Shown here piece after piece: positions 1 through 7,406 of a stretch of DNA of 44,474 nucleotides. This DNA is from a virus. The notes beneath the pieces were generated by a model. The model was given only the letters and a program-made list of their open reading frames with translations. It was not told where the DNA came from and ran no database searches. The DNA lies in the IMG/VR virus record IMGVR_UViG_3300032156_000025, positions 1 to 44,474 of that record. One strand, 5' to 3'. Made by a program: the position numbers and the translations under genes. Numbering within the stretch: position 1 is the stretch's first letter; the number at the start of each line of letters is the position of its first letter.

Positions 1-179
1 CAGCGGAAAGAGCTGCTCTTCACGTCGCTCGGGCTCGATCAGAAATGGACACCGCTTCTGGACATGGCGAGGCGAGATAAGCGCGCAACCGAGGCGCAGC
101 TTCAAGAGCTAGCCGGCCGCGTAGGGACACTCGAAGCCGAGATCGCAGGCAAGCCTGAGATCAACTCTCGCGCTCTCAC
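1..179. repeat. Terminal direct repeat (circular overlap), left copy
   Basis: Bases 1-179 recur at 44296-44474 with one mismatch (G at 116, A at 44411). The gene interrupted at both ends continues in frame through the join. This is what an assembler leaves when it closes a circular or circularly permuted molecule, so it is probably not a biological repeat. The mismatch changes Gly to Asp in the SbcC coiled coil and may reflect population variation or an assembly error. Confidence 0.9.
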
Positions 180-1743
180 CGCTCGCGCTTCCGAGGAAGC
201 CGCCGAGCAGGCTGTCGCCGATGCCGAGTTAGCGCTCCGCTCCGTCTCCTCCAAGATCGCCGAGGCCGAGAAGTCGGAGGGTCGGCGCCGTGAACTCGAA
301 GCGCGCGAGAGCGCAGCGCAGGCGACATGGCGGCGCTTCGTTGAGATCGACAACGCGGCGGGCGTCGCTGAGAACTTGCTCGTCGGCGTCGCCTCAGAGA
401 TCGCTGCCCTCGAGGCGAACACCTCCGGCCGCGAAGCCGCCGAGCTTCAAGTCGAGACGCTCGAGCACGAAGCGGGCAAGGTCGCCGACAAGATCCGGGA
501 AGCCGATACCGTTGTGCGCGAGAGCGAAGAGCGAGCCGCTCGTGTCCTGCGCCGGCAGGCCGAGATCACAGACCTGCGCGCAAAGGCTGACAGGCTCGGC
601 GCCCTCGCTGCCGCTGTCGTCTCGGGTGAGATCAAGACCTGCGATCGCTGCAAGCAGACGCTCCCCGATGACGCGGTTGACCACGCGCGCGAGAGCTATC
701 TGAACGAGGCGAAGACTCTCAGCGACCGCATCCTCGAGATCGAGCGCGAAATGTCTGACGACGCGACGAACGTAGTCGATGGTATTGCAGCGAAGGGCGA
801 GCTGCCCGGACTCCGACTCCGCGAGAAGCAGATCAGCGAGAACCTATCCGCCGCGCGCGAGACCGTGCGCCAGGCGCAGACCGCCGAAGTCTCCCTCGCT
901 TCGCTCCGTGCCGCCGCCGACTCTCACCGTGCAACATTGGCAAAAACGCACGCAGCCGGATACGCCGACGAGCGGACGCAGGCCGAGATCGAGCTGACCG
1001 CCGCTCGCGACGCTGTCGCCGAGATCAACGGCGCCGAGTCGATCGACCTCGATGCGCTCCGACGCGAAGCACTGATCGCCGAGTCGCGAGTCAAGGAGGC
1101 ACAGACGCGCCGAGACGACGCACGCTCAGAGGTTGCTCGCGTCGAGGCGATGCTCGAGCGGATCGCCAAGGCTGAGAGCGACCTCGCCGAGGCGCAAAGT
1201 ACTTTGAAAGTACTTAACGCCGAGTCCGACCTGCTCGCTCAGCTCGAGCGTGCCTACGGCCGCGATGGCATCCCCGCGCTGGTCATAGAGAACGCGGCCA
1301 TCCCCGCAATCGAGGCAGAGGCGAACCGCATCCTCGCCGAGTTCGCGACCACCTATCGCCTCGAGCTCCGCACACAGCGCGAACTCAAATCCGGCGACGG
1401 GCTGGCCGACACACTCGACGTCGTCCTGGTCGGCGAGCAGGGCACGGAGCGTCCGTATGAGACCTTCTCCGGCGGCGAGCGCTCTCGCATTAACGTCGCC
1501 CTCCGGATCGGCCTTGCGCGCCTACTCGCTCATCGGAAGGGCGCCGAGACGCGCATCCTGATTCTGGACGAGATCGAGTACCTCGACGATGCTGGGCAGA
1601 TCGCGCTCGCCGGCATTCTCCAGGGTCTCAGTAGTGAGTTCGAGACGATTCTCACGGTGTCGCACTCGGCAGGTCTGAGGAAAGCCTTCGATCAGGTCAT
1701 CGAGGTCGTCAAGGAAAACGGGCGCTCCGAGGTTGTCGCGTGA
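1..1743 (+). CDS. SbcC-like ATPase, C-terminal part (continues from 43795)
   Basis: This is the C-terminal 580 residues of a 747-residue SMC/Rad50/SbcC-type ATPase that begins at GTG 43795 and runs through the circular join. It should partner the SbcD-like nuclease at 42171-43337 in processing DNA ends for recombination or replication. Long Glu/Ala/Arg-rich coiled coils flank a CDRC zinc-hook motif at bases 640-651 (about residue 381 of the joined protein), which is near mid-length as expected for a Rad50/SbcC hook. An ABC signature with SGGERSR lies near residue 657, Walker B (LILDE) near 690, and a switch His (VSHS) near the end. At 747 aa it is shorter than E. coli SbcC (about 1050) and nearer phage T4 gp46 or T5 D13 types. 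Its stop overlaps the GTG of the next gene. Confidence 0.92.
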   Translation, partial: QRKELLFTSLGLDQKWTPLLDMARRDKRATEAQLQELAGRVGTLEAEIAGKPEINSRALTARASEEAAEQAVADAELALRSVSSKIAEAEKSEGRRRELEARESAAQATWRRFVEIDNAAGVAENLLVGVASEIAALEANTSGREAAELQVETLEHEAGKVADKIREADTVVRESEERAARVLRRQAEITDLRAKADRLGALAAAVVSGEIKTCDRCKQTLPDDAVDHARESYLNEAKTLSDRILEIEREMSDDATNVVDGIAAKGELPGLRLREKQISENLSAARETVRQAQTAEVSLASLRAAADSHRATLAKTHAAGYADERTQAEIELTAARDAVAEINGAESIDLDALRREALIAESRVKEAQTRRDDARSEVARVEAMLERIAKAESDLAEAQSTLKVLNAESDLLAQLERAYGRDGIPALVIENAAIPAIEAEANRILAEFATTYRLELRTQRELKSGDGLADTLDVVLVGEQGTERPYETFSGGERSRINVALRIGLARLLAHRKGAETRILILDEIEYLDDAGQIALAGILQGLSSEFETILTVSHSAGLRKAFDQVIEVVKENGRSEVVA

Positions 1744-2201
1744 CTGAGCCCTACCGCGATACCGCCGTCCCCGTCGAGCGCTCCAAGCAGCAGATCCGTA
1801 ACTGCTTGAAGAACGCGGGCGCGCGCGGGATGCAGCTCGAGGAGACCTGGGACACTGACGGCCTAGTCGAGGTCTGCCTCGTCCGCTTCCTTTGGCTACC
1901 CGAGAGCAGCACCGTCCCGATTAAGGTGCGCCTCGAGGCGAAGCCGCTACCGCCCGAGAAGCGCACTGACTACCGGGGCGGATGGAAGGTCACTCCGGAG
2001 CAGCGCGAGCGGCAGGCATGGCGCGGGCTCGCCTGGTATCTCGAGAGTCTCGTCAAGGCTGCGACCTTCGGCATCGTTCCCTTCGAGGCCGTCTTCCTCG
2101 CCTACTTCGAGGACGTGCGCGGCCGCACGATCGGCGAGCACCTGATCCCGATGATCGAAAGCGGGAAGCTAGCGCTGCCGGCGATGGGCGGCACGTCTTG
2201 A
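1740..2201 (+). CDS. Conserved-type hypothetical phage protein
   Basis: This 153-residue protein starts at GTG 1740, overlapping the SbcC stop (GTGA), so it is translationally coupled to the SbcCD genes. The N-terminal half is a mixed alpha/beta stretch with basic residues. The C-terminal half, from about residue 80, is helical and aromatic (WRGLAWYLESLVKAA, then FEAVFLAYFEDV). I see no signal peptide, membrane segment or catalytic motif. Its place after RecT and SbcCD suggests an accessory role in DNA metabolism, which is inference from position only. It is the last gene of the rightward early operon and faces the integrase tail to tail. Confidence 0.8.
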   Translation: MTEPYRDTAVPVERSKQQIRNCLKNAGARGMQLEETWDTDGLVEVCLVRFLWLPESSTVPIKVRLEAKPLPPEKRTDYRGGWKVTPEQRERQAWRGLAWYLESLVKAATFGIVPFEAVFLAYFEDVRGRTIGEHLIPMIESGKLALPAMGGTS

Positions 2202-2202
2202 C

Positions 2203-2231
2203 CGCGAGCCCGATGCCCGCCGCCGCTCGCG
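2203..2231. terminator. Hairpin between convergent genes
   Basis: CGCGAG (2203-2208) and CTCGCG (2226-2231) form a 6-bp inverted repeat with a 17-base loop between the end of the plus-strand operon and the stop of the minus-strand integrase. No T run follows, so a termination role is only suggested by the convergent layout. Confidence 0.3.
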
Positions 2232-2233
2232 AG

Positions 2234-3790
2234 TCAGTCGCCCGCGTCTTCGCTTCTATCCTGCGCGCCCGCCACCCCGGCTATGACGTCATCGTCGGGC
2301 CAGAGGAACGGACGGAGCGGCACGCGGTTGCCACGTCTCGGGAAGTCGTCGGGGACCTGACCGCGCCAGAGGATGAGAACGCGCTTCTCGATCGGCAATC
2401 GCCTTCCACTTCTGAGCATGATCGCGTCGATACCCCCGCCGAGAATCCGGCGCCTCTCGTCGAGCGAAAGCGTCGACCACGTCTTGCGAAGAGTCGCGAT
2501 CGGCGGGAGGTCGCGGCCTAGCGCCGCGAGCGAAGCATGGACAGCCGCCGCGCATTCCTCGACCCGCCTACCTCTCGCACTGAGCCCGTCGAGGTAGATC
2601 CCTCGTCCGATCTCGACAATCGAAGTCTCGTCGCGCCAGGCGGTGAGTTCGGCGTCGGCCTCATCGAGCGCGAGCTGCAGGGCGCTGATCTCAGCGGAAC
2701 TCGGGACGATCTGACCGAGCATCCCGTCCGGCTCGAGCGCGGCGAAGAACTGCTCGACAACGTAGGGCTCGATCACTCTCCCCATGACTGCGGAACGGTC
2801 GGGACAGACGCCGGCAGCATGGTCGCCGCGACAACGATAGATCCGAGCGTGCCTTCCGCCTGCGAGCTTCATCTTGTCGGGCTTGAGAACGTAGCGACAG
2901 CCAGCGCAGCGGAGCAGGCCGGAGAGCAGCGTGCCGGATCCGGGCGCCGTCCTACCTCTGACCTCCTGAGCGGCGCGCCAGTCGGCGGCGCTAACGATCG
3001 GCGCGTGAGCGTCCGGGTTCTTCTGCTTCCCCGATCGAGCCTCGCCCGTATAGACCGGATTGTGCAAGAGCTTCGACACGGCGGCGCTAGTCCAGTGGGC
3101 GTTCCCATAGGGGCCGACAACGCCGGCGGCCTCGAGCATGGCGGCGAGTTCCTTGAGGGACGCGCCCTGCGCTCTTGCCGCGAAGACGCTAGTGATGGCG
3201 GGCGCGGCGGCGGGGTCGGGCTCGAGCCGCCTATCCCCTCGTCGCACGTAGCCGGTCGGAGTTCTGGATGCGACGTGGACACCGCGCCTGACGGCCATCT
3301 CCTGAGCGCTCCGCCAGCTCTCGCGGATGCGATCGACTTCGAGCTCGGCGACGGCGAGCATCATCGTTACGGCGAAGCGCCCGATCGGCGTGGACGAGTC
3401 GAAATTGTCATCGACCGAGACGAGCTGCCCGCCGGCAGCGCGGATCCGGTTGATCGCCTGAGCGGCGTCGACCACGCTGCGAGCGAAGCGGTCGAGCTTC
3501 GAGACGATGATCCCGTTCGTCTCCCCCGCTTCTACGCGCGCGAGTGCTCTGACAAATCCCGGTCGCGTGCTTTTCGTACCCGGCTCGTCGAGGTCCTCGA
3601 ACCATTCGGCGATTGCGTACCCGCGCAGGCGAGCGAGCAGCTCGATCTTCTCGCGCTGCACCTTCGGAGAGATGAAGGAGTCGCCGGCGCGACCGCCGAC
3701 ACGGGACACCCTGACGTACGCATCGAGCAGCAAGTAGGCGGAGCCTATACCGCTCTGCCCGTTTGTTCCACCCTTAGTAGGTCGGCCCAA
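2234..3790 (-). CDS. int: Large serine recombinase / integrase
   Basis: This 518-residue large serine recombinase should integrate and excise the phage genome by attP/attB recombination. The resolvase domain occupies about residues 20-170. It contains AYVRVS with the nucleophile Ser29, and later the SKLDRFARS motif carrying active-site arginines. A recombinase domain follows. A zinc-ribbon (CAGC, then two further Cys in YRCRG and GVCPD) lies near residues 290-340, followed by a helical C-terminus. The order and length match phiC31/Bxb1-class enzymes. The longest reading starts at TTG 3790, with no convincing Shine-Dalgarno. A second TTG at 3733 would start just before the catalytic domain and is equally plausible. 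The gene is transcribed opposite to its neighbours, 20 bp from the start of the next gene. Confidence 0.95.
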   Translation of the reverse strand: MGRPTKGGTNGQSGIGSAYLLLDAYVRVSRVGGRAGDSFISPKVQREKIELLARLRGYAIAEWFEDLDEPGTKSTRPGFVRALARVEAGETNGIIVSKLDRFARSVVDAAQAINRIRAAGGQLVSVDDNFDSSTPIGRFAVTMMLAVAELEVDRIRESWRSAQEMAVRRGVHVASRTPTGYVRRGDRRLEPDPAAAPAITSVFAARAQGASLKELAAMLEAAGVVGPYGNAHWTSAAVSKLLHNPVYTGEARSGKQKNPDAHAPIVSAADWRAAQEVRGRTAPGSGTLLSGLLRCAGCRYVLKPDKMKLAGGRHARIYRCRGDHAAGVCPDRSAVMGRVIEPYVVEQFFAALEPDGMLGQIVPSSAEISALQLALDEADAELTAWRDETSIVEIGRGIYLDGLSARGRRVEECAAAVHASLAALGRDLPPIATLRKTWSTLSLDERRRILGGGIDAIMLRSGRRLPIEKRVLILWRGQVPDDFPRRGNRVPLRPFLWPDDDVIAGVAGAQDRSEDAGD

Positions 3791-3810
3791 AAGGCCAGAT
3801 CGGAGGCGTC
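3734..3810. other. Candidate attP region
   Basis: Serine integrases usually have attP just upstream of the integrase start. Here the only space is between the alternative TTG start (3733) and the ATG at 3811. The stretch includes a small inverted repeat, GGCC-CAAAA-GGCC (3784-3796). I cannot identify the crossover dinucleotide, so this is placement by analogy, not detection. Confidence 0.2.
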
Positions 3811-4017
3811 ATGTTGAGGTCGCTACTCGTCGCCGCCGGCTTCCTCGCGCCCGGCGTTCTTATCGGCGCCGCGGGCTTTCTCCTCTGGGGCGTTACCGGC
3901 ACGCTGGCTGCCGCTCTCCCCTATGCCGCGGTCGGGCTACTCGCGATCGGCAACTGGATCGAAGCCCGCCGGGTCGATCGTGCCATGCGCGCGCACTTCC
4001 AGAGGTTGCAGTCTTGA
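3811..4017 (+). CDS. Small membrane protein, two TM segments
   Basis: This 68-residue protein has two hydrophobic segments (about residues 4-27 and 31-50) and a basic C-terminal tail rich in Arg. GGAGG at 3802-3806 sits four bases before the ATG, an unusually clear ribosome site that fixes the start. It opens the plus-strand operon divergent from the integrase. The function is unknown; possibilities include superinfection exclusion or an antiholin-like role, with no motif to decide. Confidence 0.75.
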   Translation: MLRSLLVAAGFLAPGVLIGAAGFLLWGVTGTLAAALPYAAVGLLAIGNWIEARRVDRAMRAHFQRLQS

Positions 4018-4082
4018 GGCGCGCACTGTTCTTCGCCGTCCCGATCCTCCTGCTCGTCTGGATGACTTGGCGGCTGCCTTGA
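4014..4082 (+). CDS. 22-residue hydrophobic peptide
   Basis: A TTG start overlaps the stop of the preceding membrane protein (TTGA) and opens a 22-residue frame that is almost entirely one hydrophobic segment (LFFAVPILLLVWM) between Arg residues. AGAGG at 4001-4005 lies about eight bases upstream. The overlap pattern matches real gene junctions throughout this genome, but such a short frame could be chance. Confidence 0.4.
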   Translation: MRRALFFAVPILLLVWMTWRLP

Positions 4083-4104
4083 CCTACCTAGAACGGAGAG
4101 TGAG

Positions 4105-4767
4105 ATGAAAACGCTGACCATCACCGCCGCCGACGTGAAGGATGGCAAGTACGTCGGCACGGAAGACGTTTCTGACTTCCAGGGCCACATCGAGATCGAA
4201 GCCAATCTCGGATGGGTGCGATTCGACGGACACGTGTCCGTCAGCGGCCGCATTTTTGCGGCCGCCGGTTCGGGCATCGAGGCCGATGAGAGCATCGAGG
4301 CCGGTTGGGGCATCAAGGCCGGTTCGGGCATCAAGGCCGGTTGGGGCATCAAGGCCGGTTGGGGCATCGAGGCCGATGAGAGCATCGAGGCCGGTTGGGG
4401 CATCAAGGCCGGTTGGGGCATCGAGGCCGGTTGGGGCATCAAGGCCGGTTGGGGCATCAAGGCCGGTGAGAGCATCGAGGCCGGTTGGGGCATCCTCGCG
4501 GGATTCTGGATCTCTTGCAAGAAGACGCTCACCTTCCGCCTTCGTCTTTTCGCCGGTGCCTGCTACTGGCGCGAGATCACCGAAGAAGAGAAGACCATCA
4601 CCTGCGGGAAACTGGTCGGCGGTGAGGTCTGCTACGGAATCGTCAAAGAGACCGGGATCGAGGCGCCGCCACTCGTAAGTACCCAAATCGTCTTTAGCGA
4701 ACCCGATCTCGCTACCCGTGTCGCTGAACTAGAGCGCCGCGTCCGGGCGATGGAGACCGCCGCCTAG
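4105..4767 (+). CDS. Hexapeptide-repeat beta-solenoid protein
   Basis: This 220-residue protein has a central block (about residues 55-132) of tandem six-residue repeats of the form AGWGIK, AGWGIE or ADESIE. The period and the Gly/Ile spacing are those of a beta-solenoid. The N-terminal 50 residues already look like irregular solenoid rungs (LTITAADVKDGKYV). After the repeats comes a distinctive tail (RLFAGACYWR, then an acidic/Cys segment) and a short C-terminal coiled coil (ATRVAELERRVRAME). I recall proteins with similar AGWGI repeats and an RIFAG tail from other phages; their function is not known to me. It is followed by a sigma factor whose GTG overlaps its stop. GGAGAG at 4095-4100 supports the ATG. 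Confidence 0.85.
   Translation: MKTLTITAADVKDGKYVGTEDVSDFQGHIEIEANLGWVRFDGHVSVSGRIFAAAGSGIEADESIEAGWGIKAGSGIKAGWGIKAGWGIEADESIEAGWGIKAGWGIEAGWGIKAGWGIKAGESIEAGWGILAGFWISCKKTLTFRLRLFAGACYWREITEEEKTITCGKLVGGEVCYGIVKETGIEAPPLVSTQIVFSEPDLATRVAELERRVRAMETAA
4267..4482 (+). repeat. Twelve tandem 18-bp units inside the solenoid gene
   Basis: Twelve contiguous 18-bp units based on GGTTSGGGCATCRAGGCC encode two tripeptide rungs each, and a thirteenth unit (4483-4500) has diverged. The units are nearly identical at DNA level, with a recurrent variant starting GATGAGAGC at units 2 and 7 and a related GGTGAGAGC at unit 12. Such an array can change length by slippage or recombination without breaking the frame. 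Confidence 0.95.
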
Positions 4768-5312
4768 TGAGCGAGCCGACTCACATCCTCGTTCCGCTTG
4801 CCCAAGCCGGAGATGCCGCCGCGCTCGAGGAGATCGTCCGCCGCTACCAGGCGCTAGCAATCTTGCTCTCCAAGCATCTGTTCCTTGCCGGCGGCGATCG
4901 TGACGACATCGAGCAGGAGGCGCGCATCGCGATCATCATCGCGGTTCGGTCCTACAAGCCCGAGCGAGGCAGCTTCCGCCCCTTTCTCGTTCTCTGTGTC
5001 GAGCGCTGGCTTGTCACTTGCCTAGTCCATGCGCGACGAGACAAGTCGCAGGTGCTGAACCAGGCCGCGCGCACGGCGACAGACGAGGAGGGCCGCGAGC
5101 GCCCGATCGTCGACCTGCTCGCCGACGAGAGCGCGGACCCGGCGCTTGTCGTGATCCGCCGCGAGCGCGTGCGCGAGATCCTTGAGCGCTTCAAGACGCT
5201 GACCGAGCTCGAGCGCGAAAGCCTCGTCGGATATCTCAACGGCGAGAGCTACTACGCGAACAAATCGGCCGACAACGCGATCCAAAGAGCGCGCCGGAAG
5301 CTGGCTGCGTGA
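4767..5312 (+). CDS. SigH-like sigma-70 family factor
   Basis: This 181-residue sigma factor probably redirects host RNA polymerase to phage promoters. Residues about 12-85 match sigma region 2 of the SigH type: LAGGDRDDIEQEAR followed by SYKPERGSFRPF, then CVERWLVT, corresponding to the family's DxxQE, GSF and CITRQI positions. The C-terminus (KSADNAIQRARRKL) matches the end of SigH region 4.2. However, between GESY and KSADN only three residues remain where SigH proteins have about eleven, so the region 4 helix-turn-helix appears shortened. GTG 4767 overlaps the previous stop by one base. It lies upstream of the replication genes, suggesting middle or late gene control. Confidence 0.85.
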   Translation: MSEPTHILVPLAQAGDAAALEEIVRRYQALAILLSKHLFLAGGDRDDIEQEARIAIIIAVRSYKPERGSFRPFLVLCVERWLVTCLVHARRDKSQVLNQAARTATDEEGRERPIVDLLADESADPALVVIRRERVREILERFKTLTELERESLVGYLNGESYYANKSADNAIQRARRKLAA

Positions 5313-5704
5313 GCGCCTCTCTGCCTCTCTCGCGTCCGAAGGGATGCTCGGATAGCGGGGAAGCCCTCCCGTGCGTCTCCGCACGGCTCACGGGGTCGCA
5401 ACCTGCGAGCCACGGGCACGTTCGCAACTACCTGCGCGACCTTAGAGATGCTCGCGGCTTGTCGCTTCTCGACGCCGCTCGAATCACCGGGATCGCGAAG
5501 GGCACGCTCTCGATCCTCGAGCATGGTCACCGCACCGCCTACGCGCGCGAGTGCGATCAGCTCGAGCTGGTCTACGGCTTCGGCCCCTGGTACCCCCCGA
5601 GCGTTCTCCGAGTCCTCACCCCTGACCGTCTCTGCGCCAAGTGCGGGAAGCCTCTGCCGTTCGATGCTCGGCGGAATAGGCGGAAGCACGAGGTTTGTCC
5701 GTGA
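5309..5704 (+). CDS. XRE-type helix-turn-helix protein with zinc ribbon
   Basis: This 131-residue protein combines an XRE/Cro-type HTH (about residues 40-80; RDARGLSLLDAARITGIAKGT then LSILEHG) with a C-terminal Cys motif (CAKCGKPL and a final HEVCP) that could bind zinc. The first 35 residues are low-complexity and may reflect an over-long start. GTG 5309 nevertheless overlaps the stop of the sigma gene, matching local style. It is likely a transcriptional regulator acting with the adjacent sigma factor; this pairing is inferred from position. Confidence 0.8.
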   Translation: MSASLPLSRPKGCSDSGEALPCVSARLTGSQPASHGHVRNYLRDLRDARGLSLLDAARITGIAKGTLSILEHGHRTAYARECDQLELVYGFGPWYPPSVLRVLTPDRLCAKCGKPLPFDARRNRRKHEVCP

Positions 5705-6525
5705 GCATCCAGGAAGAGTTCGCTCTCGCCTGGTGCCCGACTTGCGAGCAGAAGTGCGTACCCATGCGCAACGGCACGTGCGGCTTCTGCGACACGCCGG
5801 TCAAGCCGCTTCCACCCTGGGAGATGTCGGCGAAGGGTAAGCGGCGTCGCCGAACCGGATTGCCGCGCCGGATCTCCGACGCTGATCTCCACAAGCTGCA
5901 CGTCCTACACACGCAGGCGAAGAAGCTCTCTGCTTTAGAACTCGCGCGCAAGGTCTACGTCCGCTTTGGCTACAGCTCGCCCCAGGCTTGCCACGCGGCG
6001 ATTCTCTCTGGCTGGAAAACGCTCGGGCTCAAGGCGCGCGACCGGATAGAGATGACCGTCGAGATGAGCACGAAGAACGGGCTCTCTCCGCGCAACTGGA
6101 CCGATCGACGACGTCGGCGCCTGGCCGCTGGTCTCACGAACAAAGGGAGGGTGCGTCAACCACGCTGCCCCGCCACTACGGCGCGCGGGAAGCGCTGCAC
6201 ACACCGATCTATGCCGAGCGGCTTCTGTTGGGCACACGATCCCGCGCGAGCCGAAGAACGCTCCAGACAGCTTGCCGCCATGCGCGCCAAGTCGCCGATC
6301 TGCATGCGCGAGTACGTGCCCTGGGAGCCGGTGCTCGCCGAACTACGCGACGCCCACGAGCGCGGCTATTCCTGGGAAGAGATTGGGGTCGCGGTCGGCT
6401 TGACCGCATCGACGCTCAAGACATACATGGTGCCGTCGAGGAAGGCGCAGCGGTGCTCGACTGAGCGCGCTTCGCGGATCCGCGCGGGACTCGCGTCACT
6501 CGACTCTCTTGAGAGGGCTGCCTGA
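5701..6525 (+). CDS. Multi-zinc-finger HTH protein
   Basis: This 274-residue protein has three recognisable parts. The first is an N-terminal four-Cys zinc ribbon (WCPTCEQKC then CGFC, about residues 11-31). In the middle is a basic segment and a C-x9-C-x9-C-x2-H unit (CPATTARGKRC then GFCWAHDP), a small zinc motif often found in actinobacterial and phage proteins. The C-terminal HTH (WEEIGVAVGLTASTLKTY) resembles sigma-4 or resolvase-type helices. GTG 5701 overlaps the previous stop (GTGA); an in-frame TTG lies two codons upstream. It is probably a DNA-binding regulator, target unknown. Confidence 0.8.
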   Translation: MSIQEEFALAWCPTCEQKCVPMRNGTCGFCDTPVKPLPPWEMSAKGKRRRRTGLPRRISDADLHKLHVLHTQAKKLSALELARKVYVRFGYSSPQACHAAILSGWKTLGLKARDRIEMTVEMSTKNGLSPRNWTDRRRRRLAAGLTNKGRVRQPRCPATTARGKRCTHRSMPSGFCWAHDPARAEERSRQLAAMRAKSPICMREYVPWEPVLAELRDAHERGYSWEEIGVAVGLTASTLKTYMVPSRKAQRCSTERASRIRAGLASLDSLERAA

Positions 6526-6716
6526 TGCCTCCTCTCCCGCGTGGCACTTGCCCGGCGTGCTTCGCCGACGTCGCTCTTCGCAAGGGTGATCTCGTTCGCG
6601 AGCATCTACCGCGAGGATGCCCGGATGCGAGGACATGCGCCGGCTCTGGCAAGCGGGCGCTCATCTCGAATCAGGAGATCAGGAACGCCTTGGCTGCGCG
6701 GGAGTCCCCGCGATGA
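6525..6716 (+). CDS. Small Cys-containing protein
   Basis: This 63-residue protein starts at an ATG that overlaps the preceding stop (TGATG). CPACF near the N-terminus and two later Cys (RGCPDARTC) could coordinate one zinc ion. It is overlapped in turn by the RusA start. No function can be assigned; it belongs to a run of six genes with similar Cys pairs. Confidence 0.65.
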   Translation: MPPLPRGTCPACFADVALRKGDLVREHLPRGCPDARTCAGSGKRALISNQEIRNALAARESPR

Positions 6717-7153
6717 TCGAGTTCACCGTCTATGGGAAGCCGGCGCCGGCGGGAAGTAAAAAGGGCTTCTACAACGCCAAGGCGGCTCGCGTCATCATCA
6801 CCGACGACTCGAAGCAGTCGCGTCCCTGGAAGGCGCAGATATCAGACGCGGCCGCGGCAGCTATGGGCAATCGCGCGCTGCTCGGCGGCCCGCTCGAGCT
6901 CCGCCTGGCGTTCTACATCCCGCGACCGAAAGGACACTTCGGAGCGAAGGGTGTCAGGCCGTCAGCGCCGGATTCGCCAACTGTGAAACCGGATCTACTC
7001 AAGCTCGCTCGAGCGGTCGAGGATGCGCTCTCTGGGATCGTCTACCGAGACGACTCACAGATCGTGCGCGAGCTGCTCGCCAAGTGCTACGGCGAGCCCG
7101 CGCGAGTTCTCGTCCAGGTCCGCTCGCTATTCGAGCTGAGGGCGACGGCTTGA
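6713..7153 (+). CDS. rusA: RusA-family Holliday junction resolvase
   Basis: This 146-residue endonuclease should cleave four-way DNA junctions during phage recombination, or clear branches before packaging. The RusA fold signature is clear: an N-terminal beta strand with GKPAPAGSK, a central PRPKGHF, then KPDLLKLARAVEDAL and GIVYRDDSQIV. The two aspartates in the last motif and the Asp of KPD correspond to the metal-binding residues of the family. Length fits the family (about 120-150). The ATG at 6713 overlaps the preceding stop. It complements the RecT/SbcCD recombination genes on the other side of the circle. Confidence 0.93.
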   Translation: MIEFTVYGKPAPAGSKKGFYNAKAARVIITDDSKQSRPWKAQISDAAAAAMGNRALLGGPLELRLAFYIPRPKGHFGAKGVRPSAPDSPTVKPDLLKLARAVEDALSGIVYRDDSQIVRELLAKCYGEPARVLVQVRSLFELRATA

Positions 7154-7170
7154 GCCTTGGAGATCCCCCG

Positions 7171-7362
7171 ATGCGTTCTGACGGCAAGTGCGTCGTCTGC
7201 GGCAAGTCGCGCAAGACCAAGCGCTCTAAGCGCTACGGCAAAGACGCAGCCGAGCGCGATCCGTTCTGCTCGACTCAATGTTGCCGCGCCTACCACGGAA
7301 ACCCCCTGTCCGCGCGTTCCATATGGGAACAGGACTACGGCGTCGGGAGGGTGAGCGCATGA
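7171..7362 (+). CDS. Small zinc-finger protein
   Basis: This 63-residue protein has CVVCGKS at the N-terminus and FCSTQCC near residue 38, a CxxC...CxxxC pattern typical of a treble-clef or FCS-like zinc finger, with a basic linker (KTKRSKRYGK). GGAG at 7159-7162 favours ATG 7171. An in-frame upstream extension exists but lacks a better start. It may bind nucleic acid or a partner protein; the specific role is unknown. Confidence 0.7.
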   Translation: MRSDGKCVVCGKSRKTKRSKRYGKDAAERDPFCSTQCCRAYHGNPLSARSIWEQDYGVGRVSA

Positions 7363-7406
7363 CCGAGCTTCGTACTTCACAAACCCAGAGAGGAGAAGCA
7401 GCGTGA
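7359..7406 (+). CDS. 15-residue coupling micro-ORF
   Basis: An ATG overlaps the previous stop (ATGA), and the frame ends in a TGA that overlaps the next GTG start (GTGA) after only 15 codons. The next gene's AGGAG lies inside it. It could keep ribosomes moving across the gap rather than make a useful peptide. See also 8801-8851. Confidence 0.3.
   Translation: MTELRTSQTQRGEAA

Noticed and set aside
1-179. Long terminal repeat as a true phage end
   Set aside because: The repeat lies inside a gene that continues in frame through the join, so it is the assembler's circular overlap rather than a packaged terminal repeat.
2213-2521. Plus-strand frame that begins with a protein-like ESVARVFASILRARHPGYD
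   Set aside because: It overlaps the integrase C-terminus, which itself looks natural to the end, and it has no ribosome site. Later residues lose protein character. I could not exclude a truncated gene remnant, but support is too weak.
2537-3817. 426-codon plus-strand frame opposite the integrase
   Set aside because: It is the antisense shadow of a clearly recognisable serine recombinase; long antisense frames are expected at this GC content.
4267-4482. CRISPR-like array
   Set aside because: The 18-bp units are contiguous without spacers and keep the reading frame, so they are coding tandem repeats.
6617-6712. N-terminal extension of RusA to 6617
   Set aside because: The extension runs through another gene in a different frame; ATG 6713 with a stop/start overlap matches the family N-terminus.
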